Positions 33,517 to 42,393 of a DNA stretch of 64,000 bases are shown one piece after another (positions within the stretch are counted from its first letter, which is position 1; every line of letters begins with the position of its first letter). The notes beneath the pieces were generated by a model. That model did no database searches. It was not told the origin of the DNA and saw only the letters and a program-made list of their open reading frames with translations. The stretch is from DAIDKA01 sp036267975. GTDB taxonomy: Bacteria > Pseudomonadota > Gammaproteobacteria > Steroidobacterales > Steroidobacteraceae. Where the stretch lies: assembly GCA_036267975.1 (NCBI GenBank), contig DATAVA010000007.1, positions 1 through 64,000 of the forward strand. The letters run 5' to 3'. The translations under genes and the position numbers were made by a program.

Positions 33517-35439
33517 ATGACTGAAAACCAGAAAACCACTCTTGGCTTCCAGGCCGAGGTAAGTCAGCTGCTGCAGCTGATGATCCATTCGCTGTACAGC
33601 CACAAGGAAATCTTCCTGCGGGAGCTGATCTCGAACGCCTCGGACGCCAACGACCGTCTGCGCTTCGAGGCCATCGCGAACCCCGCGCTGCTGGCGGATG
33701 ACACGGCATTATCGGTGTGGGTCGAGGGCGATCCGGCCCATAAGACCTTGACGGTGCGCGACAACGGCATCGGCATGAGCCGCGAGGAGGCGATCGCGAA
33801 TCTGGGCACCATCGCGCGCTCCGGCACTGCCGAGTTCTTCAAATCGCTGTCCGGGGACCAGCAGAAGGATTCCCAGCTGATCGGCCAGTTCGGCGTGGGC
33901 TTCTACTCGGCGTTCATCGTGGCCGAGCGCGTCGAGGTGCTGACGCGCAAGGCCGGTGCCGCGGCCGCCGCGGGCGTGCATTGGGAATCCAGTGCGGACG
34001 GCCAGTTCACGGTCGAGACCGTCGATCTGCCCGAACGCGGCACGACCATCATCCTGCACCTGAAGGATGACACCCAGGAGTTCGCCGACAGCTGGCGCCT
34101 GCGCTCGCTCATCCACCGTTACTCGGATCATCTGAGCTTCCCGGTGCTGATGCGCAAGGAGGCGCCGCCTAAGGCGGACAAGGATGAAACCGCCCCCGCG
34201 CCGCAGCCGTTTGAGGCGGTCAATCAGGCACGCGCCCTGTGGACCCGCCCCCGCAGCGAAGTCAGCGACGCGGAATACAAGCAGTTCTTCGAACACATCG
34301 CGCATGACCCCACCGAGCCGCTCGCCTGGAGCCATAACAAGGTCGAGGGCAAGCGCGACTACACCAGTTTGCTGTACGTACCGGGGCGCGCACCTTTCGA
34401 TCTGTGGCATCGGGATGCGGCCCGCGGTCTGAAGCTGTACGTGCGCCGCGTCTTCATCATGGACGACGCCGAGCAGTTCCTGCCCCTGTACCTGCGCTTC
34501 ATCAAAGGTGTGATCGATTCCAGCGACCTGCCGCTGAACGTCTCGCGCGAGCTGTTGCAGCAGGATGCGGACGTGGAGGCGATGAAGGGCGGTCTGACGC
34601 GCCGCGTGCTCGAGTTGCTGACCAAGCTGGCGAGCGAGGAGCCCGCCAAGTACGCGACCTTCTGGAAGGAGTTCGGCGCCGTCCTCAAGGAGGGCCTCGC
34701 CGAGGACTATGCCAACCGGGAGAAGATCCTGCCGCTGCTGCGCTTTGCCAGCACGCACGCGGGGGAGGATACCCCAACGGTCAGCCTCAAGGACTACGTC
34801 GGGCGCATGAAGAGCGGCCAGGAGCGCATCTATTTCGTCATCGCCGACAGCATCGCCGCGGCGCGCAGCAGTCCGCATATCGAGCAGCTCAAGGCACTCG
34901 GGATCGAAGTGCTGCTGATGTCCGAACGTGTCGATGAGTGGGTGATGGGGCAGGTCGAAGGCTTCGAGGGCAAATCCTTCAAGGACGCCGCGCGCGGCGA
35001 CCTGGAACTGGGCACCCTGGCGCCGGAGAGCGAGCGCGCGAAAGCGCAGGAGCAGCTCAAGGAGCACGAGGACCTGCTCAAGCGCGTCAAGGCGGCGCTC
35101 GGCGAGCGCGTCACCGAGGTGCGCATCGCCTCGCGCCTGACGGATTCGCCATCCTGCCTGGTGATGGGCGAGCGGGATCTGGGCTCCGCCATGCGGCGCA
35201 TCCTCGAAGCGCAGGGCCAGAAGCTGCCCGACACCAAGCCGGTGCTGGAGCTGAATGTGGAACATCCGATCGTGCGGCACCTGGAGGCCGGACGCGACGA
35301 GGCATCGTTCACTGAGCTCGCGCAGCTGCTGTATGACCAGGCGGCATTGTCCGAAGGGGGGCAGCTCGTGAACCCGGCCGACTATGTGCGGCGGCTGAAT
35401 CGACTGCTGGTCCGACTGGCGGTGCCCGGCAGCGCATGA
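33517..35439 (+). CDS. htpG: Molecular chaperone HtpG (Hsp90)
   Basis: A 640-residue cytoplasmic ATP-dependent chaperone. The N-terminal GHKL ATPase has LRELISNASDA and DNGIGMSREEA, followed by the NLGTIARSGT and GQFGVGFYSAF motifs; the middle and C-terminal dimerisation domains complete the protein. HtpG refolds stressed proteins with DnaK. The ATG at 33517 gives the usual MTENQKTTLGFQAEV start. The next gene overlaps its stop (ATGA). Confidence 0.97.
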   Translation: MTENQKTTLGFQAEVSQLLQLMIHSLYSHKEIFLRELISNASDANDRLRFEAIANPALLADDTALSVWVEGDPAHKTLTVRDNGIGMSREEAIANLGTIARSGTAEFFKSLSGDQQKDSQLIGQFGVGFYSAFIVAERVEVLTRKAGAAAAAGVHWESSADGQFTVETVDLPERGTTIILHLKDDTQEFADSWRLRSLIHRYSDHLSFPVLMRKEAPPKADKDETAPAPQPFEAVNQARALWTRPRSEVSDAEYKQFFEHIAHDPTEPLAWSHNKVEGKRDYTSLLYVPGRAPFDLWHRDAARGLKLYVRRVFIMDDAEQFLPLYLRFIKGVIDSSDLPLNVSRELLQQDADVEAMKGGLTRRVLELLTKLASEEPAKYATFWKEFGAVLKEGLAEDYANREKILPLLRFASTHAGEDTPTVSLKDYVGRMKSGQERIYFVIADSIAAARSSPHIEQLKALGIEVLLMSERVDEWVMGQVEGFEGKSFKDAARGDLELGTLAPESERAKAQEQLKEHEDLLKRVKAALGERVTEVRIASRLTDSPSCLVMGERDLGSAMRRILEAQGQKLPDTKPVLELNVEHPIVRHLEAGRDEASFTELAQLLYDQAALSEGGQLVNPADYVRRLNRLLVRLAVPGSA

Positions 35440-36083
35440 GTGCCCCCGGGGGCCTGACGGCCGAGAGCCTGATGCTGCCGGGACCCGCCGGCGAGCTTGA
35501 GGCCCGGTTGGACTTTCCCGCCGATCCGCTTCTGCCCGCCGCGTTCGCCGTGGTGTGTCATCCCCATCCGCTGTTCGGCGGCACGCTCACCAACAAGGTC
35601 GTCCATACGCTGGCGCGGGCGTTCACGGATGTCGGCATGCCGAGCCTGCGCTTCAACTTCCGGGGCGTCGGCGCCAGTGCGGGCACGCATGATGAGGGCC
35701 GCGGCGAGGTGCAGGATGTCCTCGCCGCCGTGCGCTACGGCCGCGAACGCTGGCCGCAGGCGCGCCTGTGGCTGGCGGGATTCTCGTTTGGGGCCGCGGT
35801 TGCCGTCCGGGCCAGCGGCGCGGCCCAGCCGGCGGGGCTGGTCGCGGTCGCGCCCGCGGTCGATCGCCTCGATATCGCGGCGGTGACGCCGGCCGGCGCG
35901 TGGCTGGTGCTGCTGGGGGATGCCGACGATGTGGTCTCACCGCAGCGCATGCTGGAGTGGGCGCGCGGGCTGCGCCCCGAGCCCGTCACGCAGGTGCTGT
36001 CCGGCGCCGGGCACTACTTCCACGGCCACCTGCCGCAGCTGCGCGCGCGGGTGACGGCCTTTCTAAATCAAAGGCCCGAATAA
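35436..36083 (+). CDS. Alpha/beta hydrolase
   Basis: A 215-residue protein. The nucleophile elbow is GFSFGAA, HPHPLFGG is the oxyanion-hole strand typical of the YpfH/dienelactone-hydrolase-like group, LLGDADDVV gives the acidic residue and GAGHYFHG the histidine. The substrate is unknown. Translation is coupled to htpG through an ATGA overlap. Confidence 0.87.
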   Translation: MSAPGGLTAESLMLPGPAGELEARLDFPADPLLPAAFAVVCHPHPLFGGTLTNKVVHTLARAFTDVGMPSLRFNFRGVGASAGTHDEGRGEVQDVLAAVRYGRERWPQARLWLAGFSFGAAVAVRASGAAQPAGLVAVAPAVDRLDIAAVTPAGAWLVLLGDADDVVSPQRMLEWARGLRPEPVTQVLSGAGHYFHGHLPQLRARVTAFLNQRPE

Positions 36084-36104
36084 ACTTGACGTTTACCCGG
36101 GCCA
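36074..36104. terminator. Hairpin between convergent genes, likely terminator
   Basis: GGCCCG-aa-TAAAC-ttgac-GTTTA-cc-CGGGCC forms a stem of 11 pairs around the stop codon of the hydrolase gene. It lacks a long U tract, so termination efficiency is uncertain. Confidence 0.5.
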
Positions 36105-36172
36105 ATTGAGAATTCAGTGTCCCGAGCAGCGACCATGCCGCATAGCCGCTGTCGTCCGACCGAATTGGTGGA

Positions 36173-36487
36173 TCAGGAATTCACCATGCTCTTCAGGCTC
36201 TTCAGCGGCAGCACGCGCACTTTCTTGCTCGCGGGCTTCGCCTTGAACGTCATCTTCTCGCCAGTGAACGGATTCACGCCCTCACGCGCCTTCGTGGCGG
36301 GCTTCTTGACGACCTTCAGCTTCAGAAGGCCCGGCATTGTGAACAGGCCGTTGCTGCGCAAGCTCTTCTTGATCACGCCACTCAGAGAATCGAACACACC
36401 ACTGACCTGCTTGCGGGACAGTTCGGTGTCTTTGGAAATCTGAGTCAGGATCTCCGACTTGGTCGGTGCGCCACCCTTTTTCGCCAT
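36173..36487 (-). CDS. HU/IHF-family nucleoid DNA-binding protein
   Basis: A 104-residue protein. KSEILTQISKDTELSRKQVSGVF is the N-terminal helix pair of HU, and GLLKLKVVKKPATKAREGVNPFTGEKMTFKAKPASKKVRV is the beta-arm region with the NPFTGE signature. The C-terminal LKSLKSMVNS is longer than in canonical HU. Such proteins bend and compact DNA. The N-terminal MAKKGGAP extension is typical of this variant group. Confidence 0.9.
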   Translation of the reverse strand: MAKKGGAPTKSEILTQISKDTELSRKQVSGVFDSLSGVIKKSLRSNGLFTMPGLLKLKVVKKPATKAREGVNPFTGEKMTFKAKPASKKVRVLPLKSLKSMVNS

Positions 36488-36794
36488 GTTTTGCTACTCC
36501 TCCAACGTTGTAACCCAAGCGCGCGGACCGCGCCGCGCATAACGAATCGCGCGGAAAAATAGCACATGGGCGCACATTCGCAAGCTATTTCTGTTGTGCT
36601 GCTGCGCTTGAAGTGCCTTTTTTTTCAGCGTTTGCGTGTGCGCGCGGTTTGTGCGTCGGCTGCTGCACGCCAGCGTGCGCCAGCACCGCGTGCCTGCGCG
36701 CGCGGGTCATCGGCGCGATCCACTGCGTCAGCACCACGCTGCAAGTGGCTGTTTTCCTCGGACTTACGCGTTGACGCAATTTGGCGCAACGCGC
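36488..36794. other. Intergenic region without a gene
   Basis: I see no convincing coding frame or RNA in this stretch. Short open frames on both strands are Arg/Ala-rich chance reads. It presumably contains the minus-strand promoter of the HU-like gene. Confidence 0.5.
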
Positions 36795-37322
36795 TCAGCG
36801 CAGCAGAATCAGCAGCGCCTGGATGAGCAGTCCCGCCCACAGCGGCGACAGGTCAAGACCTGCGATCGGCGGAATGATGCGTCGGATCGGACCCAGCACC
36901 GGCTCGCACAGGCTCGCCAGCAGCGGCTGCATCGGCGAGTAGGAGCCCTGCGCGATCAGGCTCATCAGGGCATAGAGCACGATGGCGTAGAAGTACAGCC
37001 ACAGGACCGAAGTGATGATTTCGAGCGCCGCGGCCCGCAGCAGCAGCAGCGGCGGCGGTATGCCGTAGCCGCGCACCATGCTCATCAGCGCAACCTGGGC
37101 CAGGGCCACGATGACCACGGTGACCACGGAGGCCGTGTCGATCTTGTTGATCGGGGGCAGCAGCCGCCGCAGCGGCATGATCAGCGGGTTGGTGAGTTTG
37201 ACCACCGCCTGCGCGACCGGGTTGCGGAAGTCCGCGCGCGACCATTGCATGAGCACCCGCAACAGCGCCACGAACAGCGCCAGGGACAGCAGCGTGTCGA
37301 CCAGAAAGTAAAGCGCGTTCAA
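36795..37322 (-). CDS. yggT: YggT-family membrane protein
   Basis: A 175-residue protein with two YGGT domains, each with two or so membrane helices; PLRRLLPP and PIRRIIPP are the conserved motifs after each. Function is linked to osmotic or membrane homeostasis and, in plastids, thylakoid assembly. The TTG start overlaps the proC stop as TTGA, so it is translated with proC, as in many gammaproteobacteria. Confidence 0.92.
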   Translation of the reverse strand: MNALYFLVDTLLSLALFVALLRVLMQWSRADFRNPVAQAVVKLTNPLIMPLRRLLPPINKIDTASVVTVVIVALAQVALMSMVRGYGIPPPLLLLRAAALEIITSVLWLYFYAIVLYALMSLIAQGSYSPMQPLLASLCEPVLGPIRRIIPPIAGLDLSPLWAGLLIQALLILLR

Positions 37323-38152
37323 TTCGGTGCGTCCCCGAAGCTGGCGGCGAGCTCGCGGCTGCGCCGGGTGGCGGCCTGCATCGCGCGCGCGACGATGCCG
37401 CGCAGATCGGCCGCGGCAAAGGTGGCGAGCGCGGCTTCCGTGGTGCCGCCCTTGGAGGTGACCTCCTCGCGCAGGCGGGCAAGATCACCGTCCGAGAGCC
37501 GGGCCAGCGCGCCCGCGCCCTGCAGTGTCCCGACGGCGAACAGGCGCGCCGCTTCGGGCGTCAGCCCCTGGGCCACCGCGGCCTGCATCATCAGTTCGGC
37601 CAGCAGAAAGAAGTAGGCCGGTCCGCTGCCCGACAGCGCGGTGACGATGTCCAGGTCCGATTCGCGCGCCACCCACACCGTCTGTCCGGCGGCCTGCAGG
37701 GTCTGTTCGGCCAGCCGGCGATGCTCCATGGTGACGATGCCCTCCGCGAACATCCCGGTGACGCCGGCACCGATCAGCGCCGGACGATTCGGCATGGCGC
37801 GAATGACCGGGACCTCGGCGCCGACCCAGGCGGCCAGCGAGCCGATCTGGATGCCTGCCGCCACCGAGACCAGGACCGTGCGCGCGCCCTGCAGCTGCGG
37901 GGCGAGCCCCTTGAGTACCGCGCCGGCCTGCTGGGGTTTGACCGCGACGATGACCAGGTCGCAGCCGTCGATCGCGGTGCGATTGTCGGGGCTAACGCGC
38001 ACCTTGAAGTCCCGTACCAGCGACTCGCGTGCCGCCGCTGCGGGCTCGCCGACGCTGAGTTGGGAGGCCGCCGTGCCACGACCGATAAGGCCACCGATGA
38101 GCGCGCGTGCCATGTTGCCGCCGCCCACAAAGCCGATGCGAGGTGAATTCAT
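37319..38152 (-). CDS. proC: Pyrroline-5-carboxylate reductase
   Basis: A 277-residue enzyme for the last step of proline synthesis, reducing P5C with NAD(P)H. The N-terminal Rossmann motif is GFVGGGNMARALIGGL, and VAVKPQQ, RAMPNRPALIGAG and LSGSGPAYFFLLAEL are ProC signatures. The C-terminus carries the TSKGGTTEAAL substrate-binding segment. It overlaps the downstream yggT and the upstream yggS by four bases each. Confidence 0.96.
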   Translation of the reverse strand: MNSPRIGFVGGGNMARALIGGLIGRGTAASQLSVGEPAAAARESLVRDFKVRVSPDNRTAIDGCDLVIVAVKPQQAGAVLKGLAPQLQGARTVLVSVAAGIQIGSLAAWVGAEVPVIRAMPNRPALIGAGVTGMFAEGIVTMEHRRLAEQTLQAAGQTVWVARESDLDIVTALSGSGPAYFFLLAELMMQAAVAQGLTPEAARLFAVGTLQGAGALARLSDGDLARLREEVTSKGGTTEAALATFAAADLRGIVARAMQAATRRSRELAASFGDAPN

Positions 38153-38898
38153 CGCGTGGATTGTATATGGCTGGGGCTTGGCCGCGCCACGCGCGGACCA
38201 AATAGCGCGGTGCCGATACGCAGCATCGTTGCCCCTTCATGGACCGCGGCCTCCAGGTCGGAACTCATCCCCATCGACAGCGTATCCAGCCCGGCACCGT
38301 CCGCGTTCACGCTCTCAAACAACTCGCGCAGCTGATGCAGCCAGTAGCGCTGGCGTGCCCGATCCACTGCGGGTGGCGGCAGGCACATCAGTCCACGCAC
38401 TGTCAGCCGGGGGAGCGGTGCGATCTCGCGCAGCAGCTGCCGCAATGCGATCGGTTCGACGCCGGCCTTGCTGCCTTCGCCGCCGATATTGACCTGCACG
38501 CAGATATTCAACGGCGGGGCGTGGAACGGACGCTGTTCGGAGAGCCGCTCGGCGATGCGCAGCCGCTCGACGGTATGGACCCAGGCGAAGTTTTCGGCGA
38601 CGGCGCGAGTCTTGTTGGCCTGCAGCGCACCGATGAAGTGCCAGATCGGGGTACGCGCCGCGAGCGCCGCCATTTTTGGCAGCGCCTCCTGGACGTAACT
38701 CTCGCCGAAATCGCGCAGCCCGGCGTTGAGCGCGAGCTCAAGGACTGCGGCGGGCTGTCCCTTGCTGGCGCCGACGAGTGTGATCTGCTCCACACTCCGG
38801 CCGGATTCCCCGACGGCGGCCTGGATCCGCGCTTGAATACCCGCGAGATTCTCGGCAAAGCGCTGCGGCGGTGGTGAATTCTGTGGATCTATTAACAT
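38149..38898 (-). CDS. yggS: YggS, PLP-binding homeostasis protein
   Basis: A 249-residue protein. ITLVGASKGQPAAVLELA contains the PLP-binding lysine, and FGESYVQEALPKM, IWHFIGALQANKTR and LSMGMSSDLEAAV are diagnostic. It buffers free pyridoxal phosphate and affects amino-acid pools. It leads the yggS-proC-yggT operon, an arrangement well conserved in bacteria. Confidence 0.95.
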   Translation of the reverse strand: MLIDPQNSPPPQRFAENLAGIQARIQAAVGESGRSVEQITLVGASKGQPAAVLELALNAGLRDFGESYVQEALPKMAALAARTPIWHFIGALQANKTRAVAENFAWVHTVERLRIAERLSEQRPFHAPPLNICVQVNIGGEGSKAGVEPIALRQLLREIAPLPRLTVRGLMCLPPPAVDRARQRYWLHQLRELFESVNADGAGLDTLSMGMSSDLEAAVHEGATMLRIGTALFGPRVARPSPSHIQSTR

Positions 38899-39016
38899 AT
38901 GAGAAGCCCAGGCCCTCCGCTATACTCAACCGGCATTTTTCGTATGTTTCGCGCCACTTACAGCTGTGTCCGGCATGCCTGTTTGCGTCGCACCAGCCGT
39001 CCTTCGAGGAACTTCA

Positions 39017-40057
39017 ATGGCCGTAGACATTGCGCAGCTGCTCGCGTTCGCGGTGAAGAACAGCGCTTCGGACCTGCACCTCTCCGCGGGCGTGCCGCCG
39101 ATGATCCGGGTCGATGGCGACATGAAGCGGATCAACATGCCGGCACTTGCCCACAAGGAAGTGCACAGCATGGTGTACGACATCATGAACGACAAGCAGC
39201 GCAAGGCGTACGAGGAATTCTTCGAGACCGACTTCTCCTTCGAGATTCCGAAGCTCGCGCGCTTCCGCGTCAATGCCTTCAACCAGAACCGCGGTGCCGG
39301 CGCTGTATTCCGCACCATCCCGTCGCTGATCCTGACCCTCGACGATCTGGCCTGCCCGAAGATCTTCCGCGATCTGTGCATGCTGCCGCGCGGCCTGGTG
39401 CTGGTCACGGGACCCACCGGATCGGGCAAGTCCACCACGCTCGCGGCCATGGTCAACCACGTCAACGACAATCGCCCCGATCACATCATCACCATCGAGG
39501 ATCCGATCGAGTTCGTGCACGAATCCAAGCGCTGCCTGATCAACCAGCGCGAAGTGCACCGGGACACCCTCGGCTTCTCCGAGGCGCTGCGCTCGGCGCT
39601 GCGCGAAGATCCGGACGTGGTGCTGGTCGGTGAAATGCGCGACCTGGAGACCATCCGCCTGGCGTTGTCCGCGGCGGAGACCGGACACCTCGTCTTTGGG
39701 ACGCTGCATACCAGTTCTGCGGCGAAGACCATTGATCGTATCGTCGACGTGTTTCCGGCCGCCGAGAAGGAAATGGTGCGCTCCATGCTCTCCGAGAGCC
39801 TGCGCGCGGTCATCTCCCAGACCCTGCTAAAGAAGAACGGCGGCGGGCGCATCGCGGCGCATGAAATCATGATTGGCACTCCGGCCATCCGCAACCTGAT
39901 CCGCGAAGGCAAGATTGCCCAGATGTTCTCGGCCATCCAGACCGGACAGGCGTTGGGTATGCAGACCCTGGATCAGTGCCTGACCGACATGGTGTCCAAG
40001 GGCTTGGTAAGCAAGGAGGAGGCGCGTTACAAGGCCTCCAACAAGGACGCCCTGTAG
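39017..40057 (+). CDS. pilT: PilT, type IV pilus retraction ATPase
   Basis: A 346-residue hexameric ATPase. It has an N-terminal PAS-like region, a Walker A GPTGSGKST, the Asp box ITIEDPIEFVH, the His box and AIRNLIREGKIAQM, the conserved AIRNLIRE retraction motif of PilT. It drives pilus retraction for twitching. A TATACT -10-like sequence lies at 38921. Divergent from yggS, as in Pseudomonas. Confidence 0.96.
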   Translation: MAVDIAQLLAFAVKNSASDLHLSAGVPPMIRVDGDMKRINMPALAHKEVHSMVYDIMNDKQRKAYEEFFETDFSFEIPKLARFRVNAFNQNRGAGAVFRTIPSLILTLDDLACPKIFRDLCMLPRGLVLVTGPTGSGKSTTLAAMVNHVNDNRPDHIITIEDPIEFVHESKRCLINQREVHRDTLGFSEALRSALREDPDVVLVGEMRDLETIRLALSAAETGHLVFGTLHTSSAAKTIDRIVDVFPAAEKEMVRSMLSESLRAVISQTLLKKNGGGRIAAHEIMIGTPAIRNLIREGKIAQMFSAIQTGQALGMQTLDQCLTDMVSKGLVSKEEARYKASNKDAL

Positions 40058-40084
40058 GACCCGCACGGCGCCGAGGACCAAACT

Positions 40085-41242
40085 ATGGATCGCGATCAAG
40101 CAATCAAGCTGATGCAGGACCTGCTGCGTCGCGTCACTGAAAAGAAAGCCTCCGACCTGTTCATCACGGCGGGCTTTCCGCCGGCCATCAAGATCGACGG
40201 CGAAGTGCGGCCGCAGAGCGACCGCGCGCTCACCGCCGAGCAGTCCGCCACCTTGGTCCGCGCGATCATGAATGACCGGCAGACCAAGGAGTTCGACGCC
40301 AGCAAGGAATGCAATTTCGCCATTTCCCCGCCGGGTATCGGCCGCTTCCGCGTCAGCGCCTTCGTGCAGCAGGGTGCCGTCGGGGCCGTGATCCGTCTGA
40401 TCAACGCCAAGATTCCGAGTTTCGAGGAACTGGACCTGCCGCCGATCCTGAAGGAAGTCGCCCTGAGCAAGCGCGGGCTGGTCATGATTGTCGGCGGCAC
40501 CGGCTCCGGCAAATCGACGTCACTGGCGGCCATGATCGGTCACCGCAACGAGAACACCAAGCATCACATCGTCACCATCGAAGACCCAGTCGAGTACGTG
40601 CATCACCACAAAGGCTGCGTGATCACACACCGTGAAGTGGGCGTGGACACCGAGTCCTGGCATGCGGCGCTGAAGAACACGCTGCGCCAGGCCCCCGACG
40701 TCATCCTCATCGGTGAGGTGCGCGACCGCGAAACCATGGAATACGCCATCCAGTTCGCCGAAACGGGCCACCTGGTACTGGCCACCCTGCACGCCAACAG
40801 CGCCAACCAGGCGCTGGATCGCATCATCAACTTCTTCCCCGATGAGCGGCGCGAGCAGCTGCTCATGGACCTGTCGTTGAATATCCGCGCGTTCGTGTCG
40901 CAACGGCTGATTCCGCGTGAATCGGGCGGGGGCCGGATTGCCGCCACGGAGATCATGCTCAATTCGCCCCTGATCCAGGACCTGATCTTCAAGGGCGAAG
41001 TGGTCAAGATCAAGGAGGTCATGTCGCGCTCGACCCGCTTGGGAATGCGCACCTTCGACCAGTCGCTGTACGAACTGTACGAGGGCGGCTACATCTCCTA
41101 CGAGGATGCGCTGCGCAATGCGGACTCCAAGAACGAGCTGCGCCTGCGCATCAAGCTGGAAAGCCGCCGCGAGCATGTCGATGCGGGTGACGGCGGGCTG
41201 TCCATCGCCGAGGAAGCCGACGGCGGAGGCAAGAACTTGTGA
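40085..41242 (+). CDS. pilU: PilU, accessory retraction ATPase
   Basis: A 385-residue ATPase. The Walker A is GGTGSGKST, followed by IVTIEDPVEYVHHHKGC and the PilU-type HREVGVDTESWHAALKN and VGRE-like LIGEVRDRETMEYAIQFA. The C-terminal tail (RREHVDAGDGG onward) is charged. It aids PilT under load. The next PilU-like gene overlaps its stop by four bases (GTGA). Confidence 0.94.
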   Translation: MDRDQAIKLMQDLLRRVTEKKASDLFITAGFPPAIKIDGEVRPQSDRALTAEQSATLVRAIMNDRQTKEFDASKECNFAISPPGIGRFRVSAFVQQGAVGAVIRLINAKIPSFEELDLPPILKEVALSKRGLVMIVGGTGSGKSTSLAAMIGHRNENTKHHIVTIEDPVEYVHHHKGCVITHREVGVDTESWHAALKNTLRQAPDVILIGEVRDRETMEYAIQFAETGHLVLATLHANSANQALDRIINFFPDERREQLLMDLSLNIRAFVSQRLIPRESGGGRIAATEIMLNSPLIQDLIFKGEVVKIKEVMSRSTRLGMRTFDQSLYELYEGGYISYEDALRNADSKNELRLRIKLESRREHVDAGDGGLSIAEEADGGGKNL

Positions 41243-42393
41243 ATGCGGTCAGCGATGATCTGCTGCCCGAATCGGACGGGCCGGAGCTGCGCGCCGCGCA
41301 GGGTCCAGCCGGTGCCGACTCCCCCGCGCAGACCGTCCTGAATACCAAGCCGCTGTTCAAGCTGATGGTGGAGAAGAAAGCCTCGGACCTGTTCTTCACT
41401 GCCAATGCACCCATCAAGATCAAGATTGAAGGGCAGATCTACCCGGTCAACAAGAACGTGCTGACTCCGGAAGTCGTGCGTCAGACCGCCCTGGGACTGA
41501 TGAGCCAGGAGCAGCGCGAGCGCTTCCAGGAGGACCTGGAGATCGACTTTGCGATCTCCCGTCCCGGACTTGGACGCTTTCGCGTCAATATTTTCATGCA
41601 GCGCGGCTACCCGGCCGTGGTGCTGCGCTACATCACCGCCGACATGCCGCGCCTGGAGTCCTTGAACCTCCCGGATGTCATGCGCGACCTCATCATGCTC
41701 AAGCGCGGCCTGGTGCTGGTGGTCGGCGCGACCGGCTCCGGCAAGTCCACGACCATCGCGGCGATGATCAACCATCGCAACGAGGGCTCCTCGGATCACA
41801 TCGTGACCATTGAGGATCCGATCGAGTTCCTGCATACCAACAAGCGCTCCATCGTCAATCAGCGCGAGGTCGGCCTCGACACGAAATCCTTCTCCCGCGC
41901 GCTGCGCAGCGTCATGCGGGCCGCGCCCGATGTCATCCTGGTCGGTGAAATCCGCGACCGGGAGAGCATGGAGGCGGCGATCAACCTGGCCGGTACCGGG
42001 CACCTGGTGCTGGCCACCCTGCACGCCAACAACTGCGCCGAGACCCTCGATCGCATCATCAACATGTTCCCGCGCGAGCAGCACAACCAGATCTTCCTGG
42101 ACCTGTCGCAGTACCTGCGGGCCGTGTTGGCGCAGCGACTGGTGATGGGCAAGGATGGCAAGCGCGTCGCGGCGGTCGAGGTGATGCTCAACACGCCGCA
42201 TATCGGCGAGCTGATCAAGAAGGGCGACGTCATGGCCATCAAGGAGGCCATCATCGCCAGCGGCGAGCGCGGCGTGCAGAGCTTCGATGTTGCCCTGCAC
42301 GGGCTCGTGAAGCAGAACCGCGTCACCCTGGATGAGGCGCTGATGCACGCCGACTCGCGCGCCAACCTCGAGACCAAGATCAACTTCGGTTGA
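41239..42393 (+). CDS. Second PilU-like retraction ATPase
   Basis: A 384-residue paralogue. The N-terminal 35 residues (MNAVSDDLLPESDGPE...) are not like PilT or PilU. The core has Walker A GATGSGKST, IVTIEDPIEFLHTNKRS and LVGEIRDRESMEAAINLA. It is closer to PilU than to PilT but clearly distinct. It is translationally coupled to pilU. Its 3' end overlaps the convergent pyrB by 14 bases. A triple pilT-pilU-pilU-like array is unusual. Confidence 0.92.
   Translation: MNAVSDDLLPESDGPELRAAQGPAGADSPAQTVLNTKPLFKLMVEKKASDLFFTANAPIKIKIEGQIYPVNKNVLTPEVVRQTALGLMSQEQRERFQEDLEIDFAISRPGLGRFRVNIFMQRGYPAVVLRYITADMPRLESLNLPDVMRDLIMLKRGLVLVVGATGSGKSTTIAAMINHRNEGSSDHIVTIEDPIEFLHTNKRSIVNQREVGLDTKSFSRALRSVMRAAPDVILVGEIRDRESMEAAINLAGTGHLVLATLHANNCAETLDRIINMFPREQHNQIFLDLSQYLRAVLAQRLVMGKDGKRVAAVEVMLNTPHIGELIKKGDVMAIKEAIIASGERGVQSFDVALHGLVKQNRVTLDEALMHADSRANLETKINFG

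Noticed and set aside
33709..35280. 523-codon minus-strand frame opposite htpG
   Set aside because: It is the complement of the htpG coding frame and shows no domain.
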